Assembly (NCBI RefSeq): GCF_030813505.1
Contig: NZ_JAUSUE010000034.1
DNA length: 12,112 nt
Strand: one strand, 5' to 3'
DNA from: Pectinatus haikarae
GTDB taxonomy: Bacteria > Bacillota > Negativicutes > Selenomonadales > Selenomonadaceae
In this document: one piece after another, positions 6,803 through 12,112 of the stretch
Numbering within the stretch: position 1 is the first letter of the stretch
How the letters are laid out: every line of letters begins with the position of its first letter
Notes under the pieces: generated by a model
What the model was told of the DNA's origin: nothing
Seen by the model: only the letters and a program-made list of their open reading frames with translations
The model's database searches: none
Program-made: the position numbers and the translations under genes

Positions 6803-7014
6803 AAATTTTTAATGGGATATATTTGTCAGCTACAGCAGCTGATTCTATGAATGTGCTGTCGATGATAAATTATATGGGCTTGAAGTCTGATGGAGACTAT
6901 TTGGGAGAAACTGAACTTAAAGGAGTTCTGACAGATATAGGTTTAACGCAGGAAGCAGGGATTAATACCAGCCCTATATTACAAAAAGCCCATGAAGTAA
7001 AGAAAATTATTTAA
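6803..7014 (+). pseudogene. C-terminal remnant of a flavodoxin-fold NAD(P)H:FMN oxidoreductase
   Basis: Directly after the AKR stop, an open frame reads LSATAADSMNVLSMINYMG and ends YLGETELKGVLTDIG...AGINTSPILQKAHEVKKII. This resembles the last third of NADPH-dependent FMN reductase / Fe-S flavoprotein sequences (a YLG...VL..G...AG...L.KA motif). There is no ribosome site before any internal ATG, and the FMN-binding N terminus is absent. I therefore read it as a 5'-truncated remnant rather than a gene. It sits between the exported AKR and the cytochrome gene, so a flavoprotein was probably once part of this set. Confidence 0.42.
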
Positions 7015-7030
7015 TCTTTTTAGGAGCAAA

Positions 7031-7702
7031 ATGTTGAAAAGAAATATTTTAAATATCGGAATGACAATTGTCTTTCTGTTGGTGATGAATTATCGTTTTA
7101 CTGGTAATAAGCCGCATGAGGTTTTGGGTGTAATACTTTTTTTATTAGTGCTTTGGCATAATAGCCTAAATCTGCATTGGTATACATCCTTTTTCAAAGG
7201 AAAACAGGATTTTCAGCGTGCATTGATAGCGATAATAAATTTTTTGTTTGCCATCAGTTTTTGTATATCAATGCTGTCTGGTTTATTGATTTCACAATCA
7301 ATAGTGCCATTTATTGCACTGCGGGGAACAAATACACTTTGGCTTCATGAAGTTCATCAAAGCAGCTCTTATGTGTGCTTTATTTTTATAGGAATTCATT
7401 TGGGTCTTCATTGGAAGATGTTATGGGTTCGCTTGCAAAATCGGCTTGGAATGGAGCGTTTCCATAAAGAATGTTCAATTTTGGGCAATATTTTAGCAGT
7501 CGGTATTATTCTTTATGGTTTTTATGCATCTTTTGCTAATCATATTTGGTCCATGATAGTTATGGAACATGGTTTTGGATGGGGGCCGCCTCCATCTGCG
7601 CTAAAATTTTTTTTAGATTATTCAGCACTCTTGGGATGTTATGCAGGAATAACTCATTATGCGGTATCATTGTTGTCTAAGAAAAATCCTAAATTGAAGT
7701 AA
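7031..7702 (+). CDS. DUF4405-like integral membrane b-type cytochrome
   Basis: A 223-residue protein with about five or six hydrophobic helices (roughly 5-22, 29-47, 63-85, 112-130, 150-170, 193-214). Histidines fall in pairs 14 residues apart on single helices, H29/H43 and H109/H123, the spacing used for bis-His heme b ligation in two-heme cytochromes. More histidines lie nearby (H49, H106, H127). The pattern matches DUF4405 / cytochrome b561-like proteins. ATG follows AGGAG (7022-7026). It lies downstream of the exported AKR, separated only by a remnant, and is likely on the same transcript. Inferred role: quinol-side electron donor to an exported reductase. Heme binding is predicted from spacing only. 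Confidence 0.68.
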   Translation: MLKRNILNIGMTIVFLLVMNYRFTGNKPHEVLGVILFLLVLWHNSLNLHWYTSFFKGKQDFQRALIAIINFLFAISFCISMLSGLLISQSIVPFIALRGTNTLWLHEVHQSSSYVCFIFIGIHLGLHWKMLWVRLQNRLGMERFHKECSILGNILAVGIILYGFYASFANHIWSMIVMEHGFGWGPPPSALKFFLDYSALLGCYAGITHYAVSLLSKKNPKLK

Positions 7703-7722
7703 ATGTAAATTTAGACTTTAAG

Positions 7723-7824
7723 ATGGTGCAACATAAATTCGGAAAGGCTTTTATGAATATAGAGAATGTATTAGATGACGGCTTCAGATTAACAGATATT
7801 GAGAATTATAATGAAGGTTCATAA
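7723..7824 (+). CDS. Tiny ORF, hypothetical (33 codons)
   Basis: A possible 33-residue product, MVQHKFGKAFMNIENVLDDG and on to NEGS, with an internal ATG at 7753 preceded by GGAAAGG that may be the real start (23 residues). The stop TAA shares its last base with the next ATG (TAATG at 7822-7826), the usual sign of translational coupling. No family is recognised. It could equally be the debris of a larger gene. Confidence 0.25.
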   Translation: MVQHKFGKAFMNIENVLDDGFRLTDIENYNEGS

Positions 7825-7928
7825 TGAGAAAGAAGGTATTGATAACAGTTGGAATTATTTTTTGTGTACTTATCAGCGGGATGAATTTTGAAAAATATGA
7901 AATGTCTGTTGGCTTAGACAAGCTGTGA
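7824..7928 (+). CDS. Tiny membrane-anchor or signal-peptide ORF, possibly a broken gene
   Basis: A 34-residue product starting MRKKVLITVGIIFCVLISG, a positively charged start followed by one hydrophobic segment, then a short polar tail ending in TGA at 7926. The same frame stays open past the TGA for 17 codons (FSQPAEGVSKLYFILPK). This suggests a nonsense-interrupted secreted protein or a fragment. It is coupled to the preceding ORF through TAATG. An 8-bp inverted repeat (7939-7946 with 7969-7976) lies just behind it. No function can be assigned. Confidence 0.3.
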   Translation: MRKKVLITVGIIFCVLISGMNFEKYEMSVGLDKL

Positions 7929-8025
7929 TTTAGTCAACCGGCAGAAGGAGTTTCTAAGTTATATTTTATTCTGCCGAAATGATTGGCATGGGAAGTCGGA
8001 AATACGAGTTACTTGAGTTAAAATG

Positions 8026-8040
8026 ATGCTTTCTAAGCAT
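8026..8040. promoter_or_regulatory. LTTR operator, copy 2 (ATGCTT-TCT-AAGCAT)
   Basis: The same 6+6 dyad as at 3994-4008, with T-N11-A (T8027, A8039). It is centred at 8033, 59 bases from the last base of the predicted -10 box, exactly as at the MFS promoter. This links the truncated hydrolase locus to the LysR protein in this window. Confidence 0.6.
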
Positions 8041-8063
8041 TATAAAGTATTCGTTTTAAGTAT

Positions 8064-8092
8064 TTTAAATAGTTAAGTAACTACATTATAAT
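8064..8092 (+). promoter_or_regulatory. Predicted promoter of the truncated hydrolase
   Basis: TTTAAA (8064-8069), a 17-bp spacer and TATAAT (8087-8092). Transcription would begin near 8099, about 43 bases before the ATG. A weak -35 suits activator dependence. Confidence 0.5.
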
Positions 8093-8141
8093 AAATCATA
8101 AAATAAAGAATAATTAACAAAAGAAAGAGGAGATTGTGAAA

Positions 8142-8378
8142 ATGAAGTTTTTCAATCATAAATTAGCAAAAGCTGCTATGGTGGTAGTTGCACTTACTAT
8201 CGTGAGCAGTGGCGCTGGGACTGCTTCGGCGGCACTGCATGTGGAACAACCTCAGATTGAAGCGAATAAGAGCCTGCCAGCAGGCGATATGTTTCGTGGC
8301 GCAGACAACTTTTACAATAGTAACAATGTAGATGGGCAAAAAGTTACATTTTATAATATTTTCAAAAGCCCTACTTAA
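8142..8378 (+). pseudogene. Truncated secreted alpha/beta hydrolase (N-terminal part)
   Basis: The frame begins with a clear Sec signal peptide (MKFFNHKLAKAAMVVVALTI, ending TASA|AL). A mature stretch follows in which GQKVTFYNIF lines up with HRKVTFKNRYGF of the intact hydrolase at 8700. It then stops after 78 residues, before any catalytic residue. GAGGAG (8127-8132) is nine bases before this ATG; an in-frame GTG at 8136 is too close to it. Past the stop, another frame reads YLKDFVSKADGLFGWEK and then stops again. So it is the 5' end of a hydrolase gene whose body has been lost. A short secreted product could still be made from the LTTR-linked promoter. Confidence 0.6.
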
Positions 8379-8399
8379 AGGATTTTGTGAGTAAAGCTG

Positions 8400-8661
8400 A
8401 TGGTTTATTTGGATGGGAAAAATGATGCGCATTTTGGGAAATTGATTTCCGTTTCCTCAGAAGCAAAAGACAATGCACAAAATATTGAGAACACAGCAAC
8501 AACCACCACCGTCAACATTATTAGCATTGAGCGTCCCAAAAGTGGAAAAACCGATGAACTTCGCAACTCTTTTTTATCACTCGTAAAACCGACAAGGAAA
8601 GAAGCCGGAGGTCGAAAAGGTTATCGTTGATTTTTTGGATACTCATTTGAAAAATAAATAA
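8400..8661 (+). pseudogene. Mosaic remnant: antibiotic biosynthesis monooxygenase fragment and a hydrolase-like tail
   Basis: The frame 8400-8630 contains NIISIERPKSGKTDELRNSF then LSLVKPTRKEAGG. This is the signature N-terminal strand-helix of an ABM (quinol monooxygenase-like) domain, but it ends after 76 residues without the rest of the domain. In a second frame 8605-8661 reads PEVEKVIVDFLDTHLKNK and a stop, resembling the C-terminal helix of the alpha/beta hydrolases nearby. There is no ribosome site at 8400. I read the stretch as fused gene debris. The promoter of the next gene overlaps its end. Confidence 0.42.
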
Positions 8662-8674
8662 GTATGAATATAAT
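8647..8674 (+). promoter_or_regulatory. Predicted promoter of the intact hydrolase
   Basis: TTGAAA (8647-8652), a 16-bp spacer and TATAAT (8669-8674), 26 bases before the ATG. No LTTR dyad sits 59 bases before the end of its -10, so unlike the fragment upstream it is not obviously under the LysR protein. Confidence 0.5.
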
Positions 8675-8699
8675 TTAGTACGATGAAGGAGATAATACT

Positions 8700-9833
8700 A
8701 TGCTGAAAAAGGTCATTCAAACTACTTCTATTGCGGCACTTTTTGTTGCGACACTCGCCACAACTGCTTTTGCTGCTTTACCTGAAAATGCCACATCTAT
8801 TTCTGTACCGGGTCAAACCATTCAGCTGGAACAGAAATGGGATAAAATATTTCCTCAATCTGATAAAGTAGATCACCGTAAAGTAACGTTCAAAAACCGT
8901 TACGGGTTCACCCTGGCGGGGGATTTATATGCGCCCAAAAATGCACAAGGCAAATTAGCGGCTATTGCCGTAAGCGGCCCGTTCGGCGCTGTGAAAGAAC
9001 AGTCCAGTGGGCTGTATGCGCAGACCTTAGCGGAACGCGGCTTTGTGACCCTTGCCTTTGATCCGTCGTTTACAGGTGAAAGTTCAGGCTACCCGCACAA
9101 CACAGCCTCGCCGGATATCAACACGGAGGATTTCAGTGCCGCTGTAGACTATTTAGGATCCCTGGATATGGTAAACCGTGACGAGATTGGCATCTTGGGT
9201 ATCTGCGGCTGGGGTGGCTTTGCCTTGAATGATGCCATCCAGGATACCCGCGTCAAAGCGGTGGCTACCAGTACGATGTATAATATGACCCGTGTGATGG
9301 CGAATGGGTATGAAATCAAAATGGATCCCAAAGGACAATATGATCGTGTGGCACCGCAAAGTGCAGATGCACGTTACAAGATGAAAGAGCAGCTGAATAA
9401 TGCCCGCTGGGAAAGCTCAAAACAGGATTATGTTGCCTTAGCCCCGGCCAATAATCTGGACCCGGAAAAAGATATTACGCCTGAAACGCCGAAATTTATC
9501 GCTGAATATGCTGATTTCTATCGGACAAAACGCGGCTATCATCCGCGTTCGGTAAATTCCAATCCGAACAGTTCATGGGCGAATACCACGCCGCTTTCCT
9601 TCATCAATATGCCCATCATGGAATATGCCAGGGAAATGCGTACTCCTGCCCTGATTGTGGCGGGTGAAAAAGCTCACTCCCGTTATTTCAGCGAAGATGC
9701 CTATAAGGCAATAGGTTCAAAGGATAAGGAGTTATATATCGTTCCCGGTGCGAACCACACAAATTTATATGATAATGTCCAGAAAATCCCCTTTGATAAA
9801 TTCGAACAGTTCTTTAAAGAGCATTTGAAATAA
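8700..9833 (+). CDS. Secreted alpha/beta hydrolase with cysteine nucleophile elbow
   Basis: A 377-residue exported hydrolase. The Sec signal peptide spans residues 1-25 (cleavage TAFA|ALPE). The core has KVTFKNRYGFTLAGDLYAPK (61-80), an oxyanion-side VSGPFGAVKEQ (91-101), the nucleophile elbow G167-I-C169-G-W-G, an acidic residue candidate in GEKAHSRYFSED (322-333) and the catalytic His in GANHTNLYD (350-358). Cys where most have Ser is typical of dienelactone-hydrolase-like members. AAGGAG stands eight bases before the ATG. Its coding sequence looks richer in G and C than the neighbouring genes. It is the only intact one of three hydrolase copies here. The natural ester or lactone substrate is unknown. 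Confidence 0.85.
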   Translation: MLKKVIQTTSIAALFVATLATTAFAALPENATSISVPGQTIQLEQKWDKIFPQSDKVDHRKVTFKNRYGFTLAGDLYAPKNAQGKLAAIAVSGPFGAVKEQSSGLYAQTLAERGFVTLAFDPSFTGESSGYPHNTASPDINTEDFSAAVDYLGSLDMVNRDEIGILGICGWGGFALNDAIQDTRVKAVATSTMYNMTRVMANGYEIKMDPKGQYDRVAPQSADARYKMKEQLNNARWESSKQDYVALAPANNLDPEKDITPETPKFIAEYADFYRTKRGYHPRSVNSNPNSSWANTTPLSFINMPIMEYAREMRTPALIVAGEKAHSRYFSEDAYKAIGSKDKELYIVPGANHTNLYDNVQKIPFDKFEQFFKEHLK

Positions 9834-9861
9834 AACAGTTGTAAGGAGAGCCCTGGAGCAG

Positions 9862-9916
9862 CCGCCTGAGTTAGATAAGATGCGTCCCATCAGCGTGATA
9901 TCGAATTCTCAGGCGG
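9862..9916. repeat. 9-bp inverted repeat at the truncation border
   Basis: CCGCCTGAG (9862-9870) is perfectly repeated in reverse complement at 9908-9916, with 37 bases between. It sits where homology of the truncated hydrolase to its intact neighbour begins. There is no T-run after it, so it is not a standard terminator. It may mark the deletion junction or be a leftover of a longer hairpin. Confidence 0.4.
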
Positions 9917-10304
9917 TCAGCGGGTATATGTAAGCGGTACGCCGGATACTGCTGCTGAAGCGACATCGCCAATTGCGAAGGAGTTCTATGATTTTTACCG
10001 TACCTCCAGAGGATCTGTTGGTGATATCAAAAATCATACGACTCATCCAACATTGACCAGCAATACAAAATTCATGAATTTTTATCCTTTCAATGATATC
10101 GAAACAATTTCACCGCGACCGCTGCTTCTTATTGCTGGTACAGAAGCTCATTCGCTCGAATTCAGCGAGGATGCTTATGCAAAAGCCGCTGAACCGAAAG
10201 AATTGTATCTCATTCCAAATGCCGGACATGTTGATCTCTACGATCGCACAGATCTCATTCCGTTCGACAAACTCACAGAGTTCTTCAACAAATATCTGAA
10301 ATAG
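9879..10304 (+). pseudogene. 5'-truncated alpha/beta hydrolase (C-terminal part)
   Basis: The frame is open from 9879 but has no ATG at a ribosome site. It reads SPIAKEFYDFYRTSRG, then SPRPLLLIAGTEAHSLEFSE, then IPNAGHVDLYDR and FDKLTEFFNKYLK. This lines up with about residues 240-377 of the intact hydrolase just upstream and includes the acidic loop and catalytic His, but not the nucleophile elbow. Similarity to the neighbour is clear but not near-identical, so this was an older paralogue that lost its 5' half. A TTG at 10053 could start a shorter frame, but a functional product is unlikely. Confidence 0.7.
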
Positions 10305-10493
10305 AATGTACTTGTAAAGCTATTGATGAAATTAATCATTAAGTTAGACAAATCATTTCAAAGAATTTATACCAAAACTTAATCTTTTCTACTCGTCGGG
10401 CAAGGTGGTTTCTATCGACCTATGAATAAAAATCAATAAGAACGCAAATATAAGCATTGCTAATTAAAGAATGATTGGAAAGAAGGATATTTT

Positions 10494-11139
10494 ATGAAGG
10501 TGCTTGCTTTGAATGGAAGCCCGAGGAAGAAGTGGAATACCGCGGTTTTGTTACAGCGAGCGTTGGACGGTGCAGCTTCCGTCGGGGCACAAACGGAGTT
10601 AATTCACTTATACGACTTGAAATATAGAGGTTGCACAAGTTGTTTTGCTTGTAAAAGAAAAGACGGTACCCTGGGGGCACTGTGCAATGAAAGACGATTT
10701 GACTGAAGTCTTGAATAAGGTCACTTGTTGTGATGTACTTCTATTGGGAACACCAATCTATTTTTCAAACATTACGGGGGAAATGCTATCATTTCTTGAA
10801 CGACTGCTGTTTTCAAATATGACCTATAACACTGGAACTCCCTCTACCTTTAAGGGAAAGCTTTCATCTGGAGTTGTCTATACAATGAATGTTTCCTTTG
10901 ATGTCATGAAGGAATTTGGATACAAGGTGCTATTTAATCATTATAAATCTTGGTTGGAAAAATTATTGGGAGGTCCTTCCGAAATTCTTATCAGCAACGA
11001 CACATATCAATTTGATGACTATTCCAAATATGAAGCTAACATGTTCGATGAAAAGTGGAAAGCTCATGTAAAAGCAGAGCAGTTTCCGATTGATTGCCAG
11101 AAAGCATTTGAGATGGGTGTCCGCCTTACAAGAAAATAA
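10494..11139 (+). pseudogene. Iron-sulfur flavoprotein / NADPH-dependent FMN reductase, frameshifted
   Basis: Two overlapping frames together make one protein of about 214 residues. The first (from ATG 10494, with GAAAGAAGGA upstream) gives the flavodoxin-fold phosphate loop LNGSPRKKWNTAVLL (6-20) and the cysteines C47, C50, C53. The second, from about 10678, gives GHCAMKDDLTEVL (fourth cysteine), then TPIYFSNITGEMLSFLERLL, and runs to 11139. The C-x2-C-x2-C...C pattern is that of Isf-type flavoproteins, which bind [4Fe-4S] and FMN. Removing one G from the run GGGGG at 10673-10677 would restore a continuous frame. It may be a real mutation, a slippage site or a sequence error. A good terminator follows. 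Confidence 0.75.
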
Positions 11140-11161
11140 CGTAAAGAAATCTTTGCTGAAT

Positions 11162-11221
11162 AACGGCTATCATTTGGTGCATCCTTATTGGGGATGGACA
11201 AATGGTAGCCGTTGTTTTTTT
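11162..11221 (+). terminator. Rho-independent terminator
   Basis: AACGGCTATCATTTG (11162-11176) pairs over 15 positions with CAAATGGTAGCCGTT (11199-11213), one pair being G-T. The loop contains a second small stem (CATCC/GGATG). A run of seven T at 11215-11221 follows. It ends the flavoprotein transcript. Confidence 0.88.
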
Positions 11222-11351
11222 AAGAACCTGTTCTACTTATATTGTGGCAGCTTTTTACCTCTCATATTTATAAGATTTATTATATTCTATTAAACCAAGA
11301 CGCTAGGACTTCACTATACCACAACGGTTTCAAGTAAGTACCAAAAGGGTT

Positions 11352-12002
11352 CTAATGAAATCCCTCAGCTAATAATTCTATCATATGGACAGGTTGTCCA
11401 TCTCCCAGTTTAATCCCCTTTTCACATCCATTACAATATACTAAAATTTGCTCTGTCTTATATTGATATACCCATTTTTTCATACGTTTTGCTTGTTCTT
11501 CAAAAGGTAATATATGTGTATTATTTTTCATTATATCATGAAAAGTATTAGGAGCAACTTCTACACAGTCCTTTGTGGGAGCGTTGTTAAGCCATACACC
11601 GCAAAATCTCGTTTTATTATAGTTTTCTTTCGTTTCAATAATTGTAATATTCATATTATCAAGACATTGCCGCACAGCGCTTTGTAAAGTAAAATTATCT
11701 CTTGTCCTCCAGCAATCCTGTACAGTCATTTCTTTTCCTTGATGATTCACCCACGGAAAATTTTTATCCTTTAGAACATATTCATATAAGCTAAAACATT
11801 GATTGTCTGGATGTGTTTCAGTTAAAATAAGATTACATAAAGTACAATTATTTATAATTGTATCTCCAGATTTGAGAAATTTATTTTTTACACGGCAACA
11901 AGGTTCAATAATTATTTCTTTAGTCTTCATATAATTCTTCATTTTTGAAATAGCTTTAGGATGATTTTTTTGTACATCGCATCCAGGTAAGTAGTGTATC
12001 AT
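11352..12002 (-). CDS. Cysteine-rich protein with HdrB/CCG-like motifs
   Basis: A 216-residue cytoplasmic protein rich in cysteine. Near the N terminus are GCDV, then EPCCRVKNK about 25 residues later, then CTLCN. Near the C terminus is LVYCNGCEKGIKLG followed by PVHMIELLAEG. The CC pair, the CxxC pairs and the H-x-x-ELL ending recall the CCG domains of heterodisulfide reductase subunit B and related Fe-S proteins, but the spacing is not classical and I cannot name the family. It probably binds an Fe-S cluster or takes part in thiol redox chemistry. AAGGAG stands seven bases before the ATG. The gene looks more AT-rich than the hydrolase region. It is preceded by the same leader type as the flavin operon. 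Confidence 0.6.
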   Translation of the reverse strand: MIHYLPGCDVQKNHPKAISKMKNYMKTKEIIIEPCCRVKNKFLKSGDTIINNCTLCNLILTETHPDNQCFSLYEYVLKDKNFPWVNHQGKEMTVQDCWRTRDNFTLQSAVRQCLDNMNITIIETKENYNKTRFCGVWLNNAPTKDCVEVAPNTFHDIMKNNTHILPFEEQAKRMKKWVYQYKTEQILVYCNGCEKGIKLGDGQPVHMIELLAEGFH

Positions 12003-12112
12003 AACTTTCTCCTTATATTTTATTTCGTTTTGTTAACTTAAATGAAAATTGAGGCACCGAACCTTTCAATGGTACAATGTTTCTGCTAGAAAACACACCA
12101 ATCGAAAGGACG
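12003..12112 (-). promoter_or_regulatory. Structured 5' leader of the cysteine-rich gene (candidate cis-regulatory RNA, copy B)
   Basis: Read on the minus strand this matches 1-118. CCTTTC (complement of 12104-12109) pairs with GAAAGG (complement of 12062-12067). GGTGT pairs with GTACC inside it, and GTTT with AAAC at the tip. The conserved CCTCAA, TTTCATTTAA and ACGAAA tracts and the AGGAGAA ribosome site follow. Compared with copy A, the outer stem changes a U-G pair to U-A, and the second stem changes two Watson-Crick pairs to G-U and U-G. These changes keep the fold. The 5' end lies outside the window. Confidence 0.55.

Noticed and set aside
7939..7976. The 8-bp inverted repeat CGGCAGAA/TTCTGCCG as a terminator.
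   Set aside because: The loop is 22 bases and no T-run follows on the plus strand.
10305..10493. The gap before the flavoprotein with GTCG...CGAC was checked for a third leader copy or an insertion-sequence end.
   Set aside because: The conserved CCTCAA and TTTCATTTAA tracts are absent, and no transposase-like frame is present. I see nothing firm in it.
11090..11293. A 67-codon open frame after the flavoprotein.
   Set aside because: It overlaps the flavoprotein end and runs through the terminator hairpin; its product has no family-like features.
11222..11351. AGAACC and GGTTCT near the two borders of this gap could be an inverted repeat.
   Set aside because: Six bases more than 100 apart are expected by chance, and no other structure supports it.
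1..12112. Homologous inverted sequences at both window ends could be the terminal inverted repeats of a large mobile element.
   Set aside because: They run right up to the ribosome sites of the two genes, keep hairpin pairing, and no transposase or target-site duplication is visible. A shared leader is simpler.

Overview
The window looks like AT-rich chromosomal DNA from an anaerobic, low-to-mid GC Firmicutes relative, most likely a diderm of the Negativicutes (Selenomonas/Megasphaera/Veillonella type). This rests on remembered family resemblance of the aldo/keto reductases, the secreted hydrolases and the transporter, plus good Shine-Dalgarno sites and anaerobe-style Fe-S flavoproteins. No search could be run. 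There is no tRNA, rRNA, CRISPR array, transposase or origin.

Layout. At 1-1179 a structured leader precedes a two-gene flavin operon (flavin reductase, flavodoxin). At 1483-2714 a MerR-style promoter with a 19-bp spacer drives a cytoplasmic aldo/keto reductase with two Fe-S cluster motifs, closed by a strong hairpin shared with the convergent LysR gene. At 3060-5368 a LysR regulator and an MFS exporter diverge from a compact control region. At 5406-7702 lie a broken signal-peptide gene, a second Fe-S aldo/keto reductase with a Tat lipoprotein signal, a flavoprotein remnant and a b-type cytochrome-like membrane protein. At 7703-10304 is a decaying zone: two tiny ORFs, a truncated secreted hydrolase, a monooxygenase fragment, one intact secreted alpha/beta hydrolase and the 3' half of another. 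At 10494-11221 is an Fe-S flavoprotein gene with a one-base frameshift, then a good terminator. At 11352-12002 on the minus strand is a cysteine-rich HdrB/CCG-like protein.

The theme is redox chemistry with flavins and Fe-S clusters. Three observations stand out. First, the leader before the flavin reductase (1-118) and the leader before the cysteine-rich gene (12003-12112, other strand) are homologous, can fold alike, and precede unrelated redox genes: a candidate cis-regulatory RNA. Second, the dyad ATGCTT-N3-AAGCAT occurs in the LysR/MFS intergenic region and again 4 kb away before the truncated hydrolase, each time at exactly the same distance from a predicted -35/-10 pair, which suggests a LysR regulon. 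Third, a Tat-exported Fe-S aldo/keto reductase lipoprotein lies beside a bis-histidine membrane protein. Both reductases have Asn and Gln where ordinary family members have the catalytic Tyr and Lys. I infer that the exported one takes electrons from the membrane rather than from NADPH.
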